From the NCBI GenBank assembly GCA_009377695.1, contig WHTP01000008.1, forward strand, positions 1-64,000: 64,000 nt of DNA, in the 5' to 3' direction. Of this stretch, positions 36,786 to 44,833 are shown in pieces. The notes beneath the pieces are model-generated. The model was not told the DNA's origin. It saw nothing but the letters and a program-made list of their open reading frames with translations, and did not search any database. Each line of letters begins with the position of its first letter. Positions within the stretch are counted from its first letter, which is position 1. The position numbers were made by a program, and so were the translations under genes. This stretch comes from Hyphomicrobiales bacterium. Its GTDB lineage: Bacteria > Pseudomonadota > Alphaproteobacteria > Rhizobiales > Xanthobacteraceae.

Positions 36786-37331
36786 ATGGCACACGTCAAC
36801 CTCATTGATCCAGCCTCGTCTTCCGCCGCGGTCAAGCCGACACTCGACAAGATCAACGGCGCCTTCGGTGTTGTTCCGAATATGTTCAAGGCGGTAGCGA
36901 ACTCGCCGGCTGCGCTGAACAGCATGTGGGGCTCGTTCGGCGCTCTTGCCGGCGGCAAGCTCGGCGCGCGGCTGGGCGAGGAGATCGCCGTGGCGATCGC
37001 CAACGCCAACCACTGCGAATACTGCCTGGCTGCGCACACGGCCCTGGGCCGCAAGGCGGGCGCCTCGGCCGACGAGATCGCGGCGGCGCAGGTCGGCCAG
37101 TCCTCCGATCCCCGCACTCAGGCGGCGCTCACCTTCGCACTGAAGATCGTACGCGACCGTGCGGCCGTCACCGATGCCGACGTCACCGCTCTGAAGGCGG
37201 CCGGCTTCGACGGTGAAGGCGTCGTCGAGATCATCGCCCACGTCGCGCTCAACCTCTTCACCAACTACGTCAACGTGGCGCTGAACGTCCCGGTCGATTT
37301 CCCGGCCGTCCAGTTGAAGCGCGTGGCGTGA
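36786..37331 (+). CDS. Carboxymuconolactone decarboxylase / AhpD-like protein
   Basis: 181 residues. The family's redox motif C-E-Y-C-L-A-A-H is present (about residue 77), with upstream GEEIAVAIANANH. AhpD-like proteins reduce peroxides or act as disulfide reductants; some relatives decarboxylate lactones, but the C-x-x-C-x-x-x-H form favours a peroxidase or thiol-redox role. ATG 36786 follows AGAAGGAG. It lies in the MarR-controlled stress set. Confidence 0.9.
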   Translation: MAHVNLIDPASSSAAVKPTLDKINGAFGVVPNMFKAVANSPAALNSMWGSFGALAGGKLGARLGEEIAVAIANANHCEYCLAAHTALGRKAGASADEIAAAQVGQSSDPRTQAALTFALKIVRDRAAVTDADVTALKAAGFDGEGVVEIIAHVALNLFTNYVNVALNVPVDFPAVQLKRVA

Positions 37332-37433
37332 TCCAAATGGTGCCGGGCTTTCCTCGGAGAGCCCGGCACCATTTTCAAATGAGCCCGCCGAGACCAGTTC
37401 CCCGGCTTTCGTGGCTAGCTATCGGAGGTGCTG

Positions 37434-37913
37434 ATGAGCACACATCCACGCCATCACATTCAAGCACCGGCTTCCGGTTGGGTCCGCAACGCCGCAATGC
37501 CGCTCCTAAGCGCAGCGCTACTTTCGGCGTCTGCGCTTCCGACCCCGGCTACTGCAGCGGACCCCCAGAGCTTGGTCGAGGCGCTTAAGACAGTCGCCGG
37601 CAATCCGCCCGGGGTGCGCGCCACCTTTGCCAAGGGTCAGTGCGTGCGCGGCACCTACACGCCCGCAGACGACGTCGGACAGGTGAAGCGCTCAGTCAGT
37701 TTCACACGGTCATGGCCCGCCATTGGCCGTTTCTCGGTCGGCGGCGGCAATCCGTCCGTTCCGGACACTGCCAAGAATGTTCTGCGCGGCTTTTCGATCA
37801 ATATCCTGTCGGACGGCGGTGCCACGCATCTGCTCTTCGAGAATGCGCCGGTGCATTTCGCGAATGCTGGGGTTTCTGCGTGTCCGCGCCCCGGGGTGAT
37901 CGCAATCGCTTGA
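37434..37913 (+). pseudogene. Catalase-family (SrpA-like) peroxidase, N-terminal fragment
   Basis: 159 residues: Tat/Sec-like signal (PLLSAALLSASALPTPATAA), then a catalase-superfamily N-terminal part (NPPGVRATFAKGQCVRGTYT; PAIGRFSVGGGNPSVPDTAK; LLFENAPVHFA). Full-length relatives have about 340 residues and carry the heme Tyr later, so this one ends far too early. In the aligned His position (usually NHAKG) it has Phe (TFAKG). The fragment would lack heme ligation. CGGAGG precedes ATG 37434. It could be a new short protein, but decay is more likely. Confidence 0.7.
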
Positions 37914-37962
37914 CGTGTGGCGGTGTCGCCGCCGGCATCGACTTCAGCGTGGGTGGAGAGCC

Positions 37963-38418
37963 ATGACTGAGGCTACAGACGAACGTCGGAAACGCTTGGC
38001 CCCCGGCACGGCGGCAGGGGTCACTGAGGCGATGATAGATGCGCAGGTTCGGGTCTTCTACGCCAAGGTTCAACGCGACCCGGCCCTCGGCCCCATATTC
38101 TCGCGTGTCGTCGATGACTGGGAGCCTCACCTTCTGCGTATGGTCGATTTTTGGTCGTCGGTACTGCTGATGAGCGGGCGCTACAAGGGAAATCCCGTCG
38201 CTAAGCACGCCCCGCTCGATCTTCGCCCGACGCACTTCGCGCGTTGGCTCCATCTCTTCGCAGAGACCGCAAGCGAGATTTGCCCGCTGCAGGCGGCCGA
38301 TCTGTTCCGGCAAAAGGCGGCAATGATCGCAGAAAGTTTGCAACTGGCTGCGGCGGTTGCGCGCGGCGAGTTACCGACTCAATCGGATCACATCACAAAA
38401 CAGCGACCACAGAAATGA
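37963..38418 (+). CDS. Group III truncated hemoglobin
   Basis: 151 residues with the group III pattern: VRVFYAKVQRDPALGPIFSR, WEPHLLRMVDFWSSVLLMSG, and RYKGNPVAKHAPLDLRPTHF (proximal His region), HFARWLHLFAETA. Such globins bind O2 or NO and are linked to nitrosative or oxidative stress. ATG 37963 has GTGGAGAG upstream. It is the last gene of the MarR cassette and convergent with the relaxase, whose stop is at 38467. As a heme protein it benefits from the neighbouring ALAS. Confidence 0.9.
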   Translation: MTEATDERRKRLAPGTAAGVTEAMIDAQVRVFYAKVQRDPALGPIFSRVVDDWEPHLLRMVDFWSSVLLMSGRYKGNPVAKHAPLDLRPTHFARWLHLFAETASEICPLQAADLFRQKAAMIAESLQLAAAVARGELPTQSDHITKQRPQK

Positions 38419-38466
38419 TCGCCGGCAAGCGACTCGGAAACGAAGCCCTCAACTGCGTCCGCCAAA

Positions 38467-40518
38467 CTACATCTCGATCCCCCTGTTCCGTCCCAATTGC
38501 CACGATACCGATCCGCCCTGCACAATGCCCATGACCTCCCGGCCGAGCTGACGGTCAATGACGGGTCGCCAAGGGACGAGGGTGAACTCATGCGCCTGCT
38601 CGACCATGGCGAACTTGCCGCTCGATAGCTGGACGGTTCCGGTGAACTTGCCGCTGATGATCTCACCGCCGGCGACCGCGCGGAAGGACATCGCCTTGCT
38701 CGCGGCCATCTCCGCGCCAACGCGGGCAACTTCGCGTTCGCGCAGGGTTGCGAGGAGATTGCGCCTATAGAAGATTCGGCCATTGCGTTGGCGCGTGGCG
38801 TCGCCCTGGTCGATATGATGCTCCTGCCGCCGCTCCACGGCGTCGCGCACCTGCTGGCCGAAACCGGCTGACGCGAGATCCGATGCGTCGCCCGACACAA
38901 GCCGCCGGTCGAGCCAGGTCGCGCCGTCCGCGCCGATCTGCTTTTCCAGATCGAAGGCGGAAAGGATACGAAAGCTGGCCTGCCGATTGCGGCCGGCATC
39001 GTAGGCGGCGGCGCGGCTCTCGAAGTCCTCGGGGATGCGCCATTGGTCGGCGTCGATCCGCTCGACGATGCCGGCGCGGCGCAACGCCTCCAGCCGGCGG
39101 ACATGGGCATCGACATAGCCCTCATAGTCGCCACCCGGAACGCGGCCCTCGAACTTCGCCTGCTCCAGATGGCGGCTCGGCCGATAGATACCATCCTCGG
39201 CGACGGCCGCAATTGTGCGGTCGGATGGGCGGCTCGCGGTGTCGGCCGGGCCGATCTCGATGACGCTGCCGATCCGTGCGTCCTCGACGCGGGCCGGGTC
39301 GATGCCGGCGACATGGTGCGTCCGGCCGTCGATGCCGTCCACCACGACGGTCAGGTTCTCGCCCAGCTCGACGGACAGATATTTGTCCACGACGCGGCCG
39401 ACGATGGGCGTCTCGGGAGCGACGTCGTGGATCTGGAAGGTCATGGGATCGCGCTCCAGGCCATCGGCCTTCAGCGCCTTGTGCATGGAACGAATGATGT
39501 CGCCGCGCTCGGCCAACTCGCGCAGGGCCGGTTCCATCCGCTCGCTCAACTCCCAAACGCCCGGTGCGTGTTCGGTGGCCAGCCCCATCTTCTCCAGCTT
39601 GGCGAGACGGTGCAGGCGCAGCGCGCGGTTGAACTGGCGCTTATGGTCGGCGGGCTCATGGCGCAGGTCGAGGAAGCGGCCATCAGCTTCCTCGGTCATC
39701 GCCCGGTCGATACGGGTAAAACGGTCCTGGTCGATCTCGGCCGAGAGCTTGCGCGTCTGCTCGATCTCGGTCACGGGGCCGAGCTCGAGCGTCGCAAGCT
39801 CGCTCGCCCGCTCGCGGATGCCGTTGGCGAGATAGTCGCCGTTGATGACAAGGTTCTCGCCCAGATCGTTCTTGCCCCGGACGATGACATGCACATGGGG
39901 ATGGCCGGTGTTGTAGTGGTTTACCGCCACCCAATCGAGCTTGGTGCCAAGGTCGGCTTCGATCCGGCTCATGAGGTCGCGGGTATGCGCGGTCAGGTCG
40001 GTCAAGTCCGCGCCGTCCTCCGGCGAGACGATGAACCGGAACTGGTGGCGATCCTCCTTGCCGCGCTCAAGGAAGGCGTCGCCATCCGCGCGGCCCTCGG
40101 TCGCGGAATAGAGCTGGCCGCGCTCGCCGTTGCGGGACGTTCCGTCGCGCTGGATGTAGCGCAGATGCGCGGCGGCCTTGCCATTCCTGCCGGCATTCTG
40201 GACATAGCGCGTCTTGACGACGGCGCGGCGCATGCCGAGTGCGCTGTGATGCCAGCCGCCTGACAGGGTGCGGGAGCGGACGAAGGCCGCGCCACGCCCG
40301 CGCCGGACGCCCGGTCCCTTGGTCGAGCGCGCGCCCTTGCCGCCCTTTGCGGCCGGGCTCTTGCCTGGGCGCGGCGACGATCTGGACGGGGCGGCGCTAT
40401 GCTGCCGTGCGATCTTCTTCGCCTTAGTGAAGAAGCTCTGGACTTTGCCCGTTCGCGGCGTGTCAGAGCCGATGCGGCCGGGCTTCGGCCGAAAGCGGTT
40501 TTCGTCGTCGGCGCTCAT
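38467..40518 (-). CDS. VirD2-like relaxase with DUF3363
   Basis: 683 residues. Basic N-terminal tail (about 1-100), relaxase domain with the metal-binding pattern NHYNTGHPHVHVIVRG (about 225-240), and the C-terminal DUF3363 region. It nicks oriT and pilots the transferred strand. ATG 40518 is chosen where the protein-like sequence begins (MSADDENRFR); the open frame continues upstream without family support. It is paired with TraG and the T4SS. The nick tyrosine is not assigned with confidence. Confidence 0.94.
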   Translation of the reverse strand: MSADDENRFRPKPGRIGSDTPRTGKVQSFFTKAKKIARQHSAAPSRSSPRPGKSPAAKGGKGARSTKGPGVRRGRGAAFVRSRTLSGGWHHSALGMRRAVVKTRYVQNAGRNGKAAAHLRYIQRDGTSRNGERGQLYSATEGRADGDAFLERGKEDRHQFRFIVSPEDGADLTDLTAHTRDLMSRIEADLGTKLDWVAVNHYNTGHPHVHVIVRGKNDLGENLVINGDYLANGIRERASELATLELGPVTEIEQTRKLSAEIDQDRFTRIDRAMTEEADGRFLDLRHEPADHKRQFNRALRLHRLAKLEKMGLATEHAPGVWELSERMEPALRELAERGDIIRSMHKALKADGLERDPMTFQIHDVAPETPIVGRVVDKYLSVELGENLTVVVDGIDGRTHHVAGIDPARVEDARIGSVIEIGPADTASRPSDRTIAAVAEDGIYRPSRHLEQAKFEGRVPGGDYEGYVDAHVRRLEALRRAGIVERIDADQWRIPEDFESRAAAYDAGRNRQASFRILSAFDLEKQIGADGATWLDRRLVSGDASDLASAGFGQQVRDAVERRQEHHIDQGDATRQRNGRIFYRRNLLATLREREVARVGAEMAASKAMSFRAVAGGEIISGKFTGTVQLSSGKFAMVEQAHEFTLVPWRPVIDRQLGREVMGIVQGGSVSWQLGRNRGIEM

Positions 40519-40831
40519 GGCCGCGCCTCCGGCCGAAATTGCCGAAAATCGGGCGTTCGGCGGCCATGGTGCCGGCCGAAACCCAGCAAGGCCAGGGCTT
40601 TGCGCAAGATCGCGGCACGCAGGGTCCAAAACCATGGTGCCGCTCGCGGCTCACCTAAACAGTGTGCAGACAGCAACAATTTCAGAAACCGGCCCGACAT
40701 GGTGCCGGTTTCCTTTATCTTGCGCTCCGCCTTTTCTGCCCTGTCTGCCCTTCCTGCCGGGAATGCAGCCAGGCGCAAACCTGCCTGACTGCACACCGGA
40801 ATGACCGCCGCCGAGCGCGGGAACGCTATCC

Positions 40832-41755
40832 TCATGGCGTGCCTCCGTCGCTCGCGCGGTCCACGAAAATGCTGCCGCGCCGCGGCTCCGCAGCGGGGAG
40901 ATCGCGCACCGGAACGCCTGCGCGAGCGTCGCCGGATCGCGCATCGGTCGGCAGAGCGGCAGCAATCCGGCTGTCGTTCGGGCGCATGACGAACAGCGGC
41001 GCTTCCCGCCAGTCGGGCGGCGATGCTGGCTGTCGGGCCGGCGCATCGGATGCAGCCGCACCGCCAAGAACCGGCGCGAGCGCGGCGACATAGGCGCGCG
41101 TCTCGGACGGCAGCGGACGGCCGGTCGCGCGATGCGCGTCATAGCGGTCGGAGCCAGCATTGTAGGCCGCGAGCATTGCAACGACATTGCCGTAGCGATC
41201 CCACAGTTCACGCAGATAGGCCGTGCCCGCGAGGATGTTGTCGCGCGGATCGTAGGGATCGCGGCCAAGCCGATGACGGATGCGTAGACCGGCCCAGGTG
41301 TCGGGCATGACCTGCATCAATCCGATCGCGCCGGCCGATGAGATCACGCGCACGTCGCCCGCGCTCTCGGCGCGCAGCACCGCGCGAATCCAGCACTCGG
41401 GAATGCCGAAGCGCCGCGATGCTTCGGCAATGTGCGCCGCATAGGGATCGGCAGCGGAAGCGCGCGCGATCGGCGTCGATTGCGCGAGCGACACACCCGA
41501 TCCGCTGCCGAACGAGAGCGCACCGAGGGCCAGGACAACGGCGTAACGGATTAGCGCCCTGTCTCCGCTGCGCCGCAAGCCTGCCAGCGTGCTCGCTGCG
41601 GTCAAGGGTGCGCGCGAAGCGCCGGCGAAAAGCCGCCCCTGACCTTCGCTTCGCGCGCCGGCCGTCCTGCGGTCGAGCGGGATGAAGGGATGAGACGGCT
41701 TCTCCGCGAACAAAGGGATGAGGACTTTGAGCGCGAGGATGACGCGGGACCGCAT
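40832..41755 (-). CDS. Lytic transglycosylase (VirB1-like)
   Basis: 307 residues. SLT domain with catalytic Glu in AVLRAESAGDVRVISSAGAI and GLMQVMPDTWAGLR, NILAGTAYLRELWDRYGNV, MLAAYNAGSDRY. It cuts peptidoglycan locally to let the T4SS pass. A signal-like helix appears only at about residues 70-92 (LIRYAVVLALGALSFGSGSG), so the true start may be further in than the ATG at 41755, which is 5 bases after the DUF736 stop. Confidence 0.92.
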   Translation of the reverse strand: MRSRVILALKVLIPLFAEKPSHPFIPLDRRTAGARSEGQGRLFAGASRAPLTAASTLAGLRRSGDRALIRYAVVLALGALSFGSGSGVSLAQSTPIARASAADPYAAHIAEASRRFGIPECWIRAVLRAESAGDVRVISSAGAIGLMQVMPDTWAGLRIRHRLGRDPYDPRDNILAGTAYLRELWDRYGNVVAMLAAYNAGSDRYDAHRATGRPLPSETRAYVAALAPVLGGAAASDAPARQPASPPDWREAPLFVMRPNDSRIAAALPTDARSGDARAGVPVRDLPAAEPRRGSIFVDRASDGGTP

Positions 41756-41760
41756 GGCCG

Positions 41761-42096
41761 TCAGTCCCGCCCGTTGCGTGGCTTCGGGCGATTCCAGTGC
41801 AGCGACCATGCGCTTTCATCGTCGTCGGACCGGAAGAGGTTGGCGCGGATCGGCTGCGTGAGCGTCGGATCGTCAAGCTGAAAGGACAGGTAGTCGCCGG
41901 CCTTGTCGCCGGTCTCCTTCCACGCAGCCCCGACTTCGGGGCCGTCCGCGTCGCCGCGATGGATGCGGAAGTCCGGCGCATTCTCGGCGTCGGATTTCTT
42001 TGCGGGGATGAGCACCACTTCGGCATCGATGACGAGCGTGCGGATGCGGCCGGAATAACCGGTCTTGGTCTTCTGGAATGCGCCGATATTAGCCAT
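41761..42096 (-). CDS. DUF736 protein
   Basis: 111 residues with the DUF736 layout: MANIGAFQKTKTGYSGRIRT, DFRIHRGDADGPEVGAAWKE and DYLSFQLDDPTLTQPIRANL. These proteins are common on conjugative elements; biochemical role unknown. AGGAG precedes the start. A second DUF736 gene of the ICE is at 49230-49547 and has diverged. Confidence 0.9.
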   Translation of the reverse strand: MANIGAFQKTKTGYSGRIRTLVIDAEVVLIPAKKSDAENAPDFRIHRGDADGPEVGAAWKETGDKAGDYLSFQLDDPTLTQPIRANLFRSDDDESAWSLHWNRPKPRNGRD

Positions 42097-42131
42097 GGGA
42101 ATCTCCTTCGGTTGCAGGGTGGTGGAAAGGA

Positions 42132-42677
42132 TCAGCGCGTCGGCGCGCGCCATTGAAACCGGCCGTCGCCGTCCTCGTCGGTCCACAGCGGGACCGCGCG
42201 GCCGATGATCCGGTCGGTGGACGTCAGGCCGAAGTAGCGGCCGTCGAGGCTGTCGCGGACCTGCCAGTTCATGAGGAAGACTTCGCCGGTATGAACGCGG
42301 CGGCAGCCCTGCCAAACGGGCAGATCGCGACCGGCGCGATCACGCGCGAGCGCCGTCCCGACCTCGATTCCATCGACCGTGATGATGAGGTTGGTGCGGC
42401 AGACCGTTTGCCCGGACACAGCCAGCACGCGCTTCATCAGCGGAACGCCTTTGGACAGATAGCCGCGCTCGCTGAGGAAGGTCGCGAGCGGTTCAGGTGC
42501 GTCGACGGCGACAAGATCAGTCACCTCGAACGGGCCATCGAAGTCGATCGTGTAGAAACCGATCGGCGCACTGGCCGATGCGTTCCAGATCAGTTTGATC
42601 GGCATCGGCGTGAGGCCGGGATAGCCGACGCCGATGGTTGCGAGCGCGGCCGTGATGACGAGGCCGGCGCGCGTCAT
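42132..42677 (-). CDS. traF: S26-family peptidase, TraF-like
   Basis: 181 residues. N-terminal membrane helix, catalytic Ser in NASASAPIGFY (about 38) and Lys in GVPLMKRVLAVSG. In RP4-type systems TraF processes and cyclises the TrbC pilin. ATG 42677 overlaps the stop of the DUF2840 gene (ATGA), supporting it over 42704. Its job here is most likely the maturation of the trbC product. Confidence 0.92.
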   Translation of the reverse strand: MTRAGLVITAALATIGVGYPGLTPMPIKLIWNASASAPIGFYTIDFDGPFEVTDLVAVDAPEPLATFLSERGYLSKGVPLMKRVLAVSGQTVCRTNLIITVDGIEVGTALARDRAGRDLPVWQGCRRVHTGEVFLMNWQVRDSLDGRYFGLTSTDRIIGRAVPLWTDEDGDGRFQWRAPTR

Positions 42678-43192
42678 GGCGCGATCCTCCGCCGGTGGAG
42701 CCACGCCGCATGTCGCTCCGGCGTGTAGGCGTGCGGCTCCAGGCCGGCGGTCAGCCGGTTGTGGACGTGCCGCCAGTGATCGGGCGAAGCATCGGCCGGA
42801 TCGAGGCCGAGTGTTTCGACGGCGTCGATGGCGGCAAGCGCGCGCTGCACCTTCGGCCAGCCATCGAGGCGCAGCAGGATGTCACCGCCGGGGCGGACGA
42901 AGGGCAGCGTCTGGAACGGTTCGCCGCGACGAACGGCGCGCACGATGTCGATGCGCGAGATGATCGTGCCGAAGTCGTTAGCCGCCCATCGCACGAAGGC
43001 GAAGATGCTGTTCGGCGCGAAGCCGACGACGCTGCGATGGCGGTCGAGGATCTGTTCGTAGCTCTTGCGGCCGAACCTGATCCAGTGCTCGATCTTCTTC
43101 TGTCGCCATGTCAGATCGACCAATGTTGTGAAAGGCGCAGGCCCGTCCGGCAGCGGACGGCCGTGCATGCGGTGGGCCGCCTTGCCGGTCAT
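42674..43192 (-). CDS. DUF2840 protein
   Basis: 172 residues matching the DUF2840 family found next to traF in these ICEs (LVDLTWRQKKIEHWIRFGRK; FAPNSIFAFVRWAANDFGTI). No catalytic motif is known. It overlaps both neighbours by ATGA-type junctions, so it belongs to the parA-to-traF operon. Confidence 0.88.
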   Translation of the reverse strand: MTGKAAHRMHGRPLPDGPAPFTTLVDLTWRQKKIEHWIRFGRKSYEQILDRHRSVVGFAPNSIFAFVRWAANDFGTIISRIDIVRAVRRGEPFQTLPFVRPGGDILLRLDGWPKVQRALAAIDAVETLGLDPADASPDHWRHVHNRLTAGLEPHAYTPERHAAWLHRRRIAP

Positions 43193-43443
43193 CGGTTGTC
43201 TCTTTCGGTGGCTGGAAATTCGCGCGCGAGCAGATCGCGCAGCATGTCGGCGACGGTCACGCCACGCCGGAAGGCCACGACCTTGATGCGCCCGCGCAGC
43301 TCGGCCGTGACATCGATGGTCAGGCGGGCGGTGAACGCATTGCCGGCGGCCTTGTCGTCCTGCTGCGCTCTGGTCGCCCTGATCCAGCTTTCGGCATCGC
43401 CCGGCCGGGATGCGAAGCGGCGCTTGTCGGTGCGGTCCGTCAT
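43189..43443 (-). CDS. Small ribbon-helix-helix-type protein
   Basis: 84 residues. The C-terminal half (FTARLTIDVTAELRGRIKVV then GVTVADMLRDLLAREFP) has the strand-helix-helix form of RHH DNA-binding proteins, as seen in ParG/CopG partners of ParA. ATG 43443 overlaps the methyltransferase stop. It may act as the centromere-binding partner of the nearby ParA or as a local repressor. Confidence 0.75.
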   Translation of the reverse strand: MTDRTDKRRFASRPGDAESWIRATRAQQDDKAAGNAFTARLTIDVTAELRGRIKVVAFRRGVTVADMLRDLLAREFPATERDNR

Positions 43444-44183
43444 GCGCCGCCTCCGTCGTGGAACGGCAGCACGGCAGCGATGCGCGCGCGGGCGCGACTG
43501 GCCATGGCGGCGTCGATCTCGCAGCCGAGATAGCGGCGGCCGGAAAGTCGGCAGGCTTCGCCGGCGGAGCCGGAGCCGGCGAACCAATCGCCGACCAGGC
43601 CGCCTTCCGGGCAGCTCGTGCGGATCAGGATTTCGAGAAGCGGTGACGGCTTCTCGGTCGGATGGATGGCGCGGCCGTGACAGTTGCGCACGTAGATGAC
43701 GGAGCGCATGAGCCGCGGTCCACCATCGTGGCTGACATAGTGGCCGGCATCGATATGGCCGGTGTGCGGCGGGCGCTGCTTGCGGCGCACGGTGCGCGCC
43801 GTGGCGTCCGGCGTGGTCTGGACGTCGTTGTAGACGTCGCGCCAGCGCGTCTCGGCGCGATAGAATTGAACGACCAGCTCATGCACGCGCTTGAAGCGAT
43901 CGGCGTGGAAGCCGGTGCCGTTCTGCTTCTCCCAGACGATCTCCTGCGCGTAGCGGAAGCCGGCATCGGCGAAGCGGGCGCCTGTCGCCATGAAGCATCG
44001 CAGCGAGCCGAACACCCACAGCGAGCCGGTCGGCCGAAGTGCCGCGCAAGCGAGCGCGATCCAGCCGTCGATGCGGCGATCCCATGCAAGGGACGTGTCG
44101 CCATAGGGTGGATCGGCGAGGATCAGATCGAACGGGCCGCGCGCCGGCATGAGGTCGCGGCAATCGCCGGTGAGGATCGTCAT
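43440..44183 (-). CDS. DNA adenine/cytosine-N4 methyltransferase
   Basis: 247 residues. Catalytic D-P-P-Y in LILADPPYGDTSLAWDRR (about 25-28) precedes the SAM-binding motif DWFAGSGSAGEACRL (about 200), the order of beta-class amino-methyltransferases. No restriction gene is adjacent, so it is an orphan enzyme, perhaps protecting the ICE from host restriction or timing replication. It overlaps parA and the RHH gene, so it is part of the replication/transfer operon. Confidence 0.9.
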   Translation of the reverse strand: MTILTGDCRDLMPARGPFDLILADPPYGDTSLAWDRRIDGWIALACAALRPTGSLWVFGSLRCFMATGARFADAGFRYAQEIVWEKQNGTGFHADRFKRVHELVVQFYRAETRWRDVYNDVQTTPDATARTVRRKQRPPHTGHIDAGHYVSHDGGPRLMRSVIYVRNCHGRAIHPTEKPSPLLEILIRTSCPEGGLVGDWFAGSGSAGEACRLSGRRYLGCEIDAAMASRARARIAAVLPFHDGGGA

Positions 44184-44833
44184 GGCGCGATCCTCCCGAT
44201 GCGAAGCCGCTCGATCTCGGTGGCCAGCGCAGCGATCTCGTGCGCGGCCGGGCTGTCATCGGCGATCTCGGGAGCGAGCCGGCCCGACTGCGCGGCGTCG
44301 GCGAAGACGACGCGCTGGCCGATGGTGGTGGCGAGTACGGGTGGATCGTGATCGGCCAGGGTCTCGGCCGTCTCGCGGGCGATGATCGTGCGTGCGCCGC
44401 ATCGGTTGAGCACGAAACGGGCGGCGAGCTGGGGCCGGTAGATGCGCGCCTCGTGAAGAAGCGCCAGCATCTCGGCCGATGCCCAGCCATCGAACGGCGA
44501 CGGCTGCACCGGGATCAGCACCAGGTCGGCGGCGAGCAGCGCGGAGCGCATGAGGCCGGCGACGCGCGGCGGACCGTCGATGACGACATGATCGGCATCG
44601 CGCGCCAACTCGGGGGCTTCCCGATGCAGCGTGTCGCGCGCCAGACCGACGACGCCGAACAGGCGCGGCAGACCCTCGCGACCGCGCTGCTGCGACCAGT
44701 CCAGCGCCGAGCCCTGCGGGTCCGCGTCGATCAGTGTGACGCGGTGTCCTCTCGCCGCCCATGCGCCGGCGAGATGCAGCGCGAGGGTCGTCTTGCCGAC
44801 GCCTCCCTTCTGGTTGAGGAGCGCGACGATCAT
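44180..44833 (-). CDS. parA: ParA-family partition ATPase
   Basis: 217 residues. Deviant Walker A LLNQKGGVGKTTLALHLAGA at the N-terminus, then LIDADPQGSALDWSQQR and VVIDGPPR. Such short ParA proteins partition plasmids or excised ICEs. It overlaps the repA gene upstream and the methyltransferase downstream. A large ParB-like protein is encoded far away at 51503-53560. Confidence 0.94.
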   Translation of the reverse strand: MIVALLNQKGGVGKTTLALHLAGAWAARGHRVTLIDADPQGSALDWSQQRGREGLPRLFGVVGLARDTLHREAPELARDADHVVIDGPPRVAGLMRSALLAADLVLIPVQPSPFDGWASAEMLALLHEARIYRPQLAARFVLNRCGARTIIARETAETLADHDPPVLATTIGQRVVFADAAQSGRLAPEIADDSPAAHEIAALATEIERLRIGRIAP

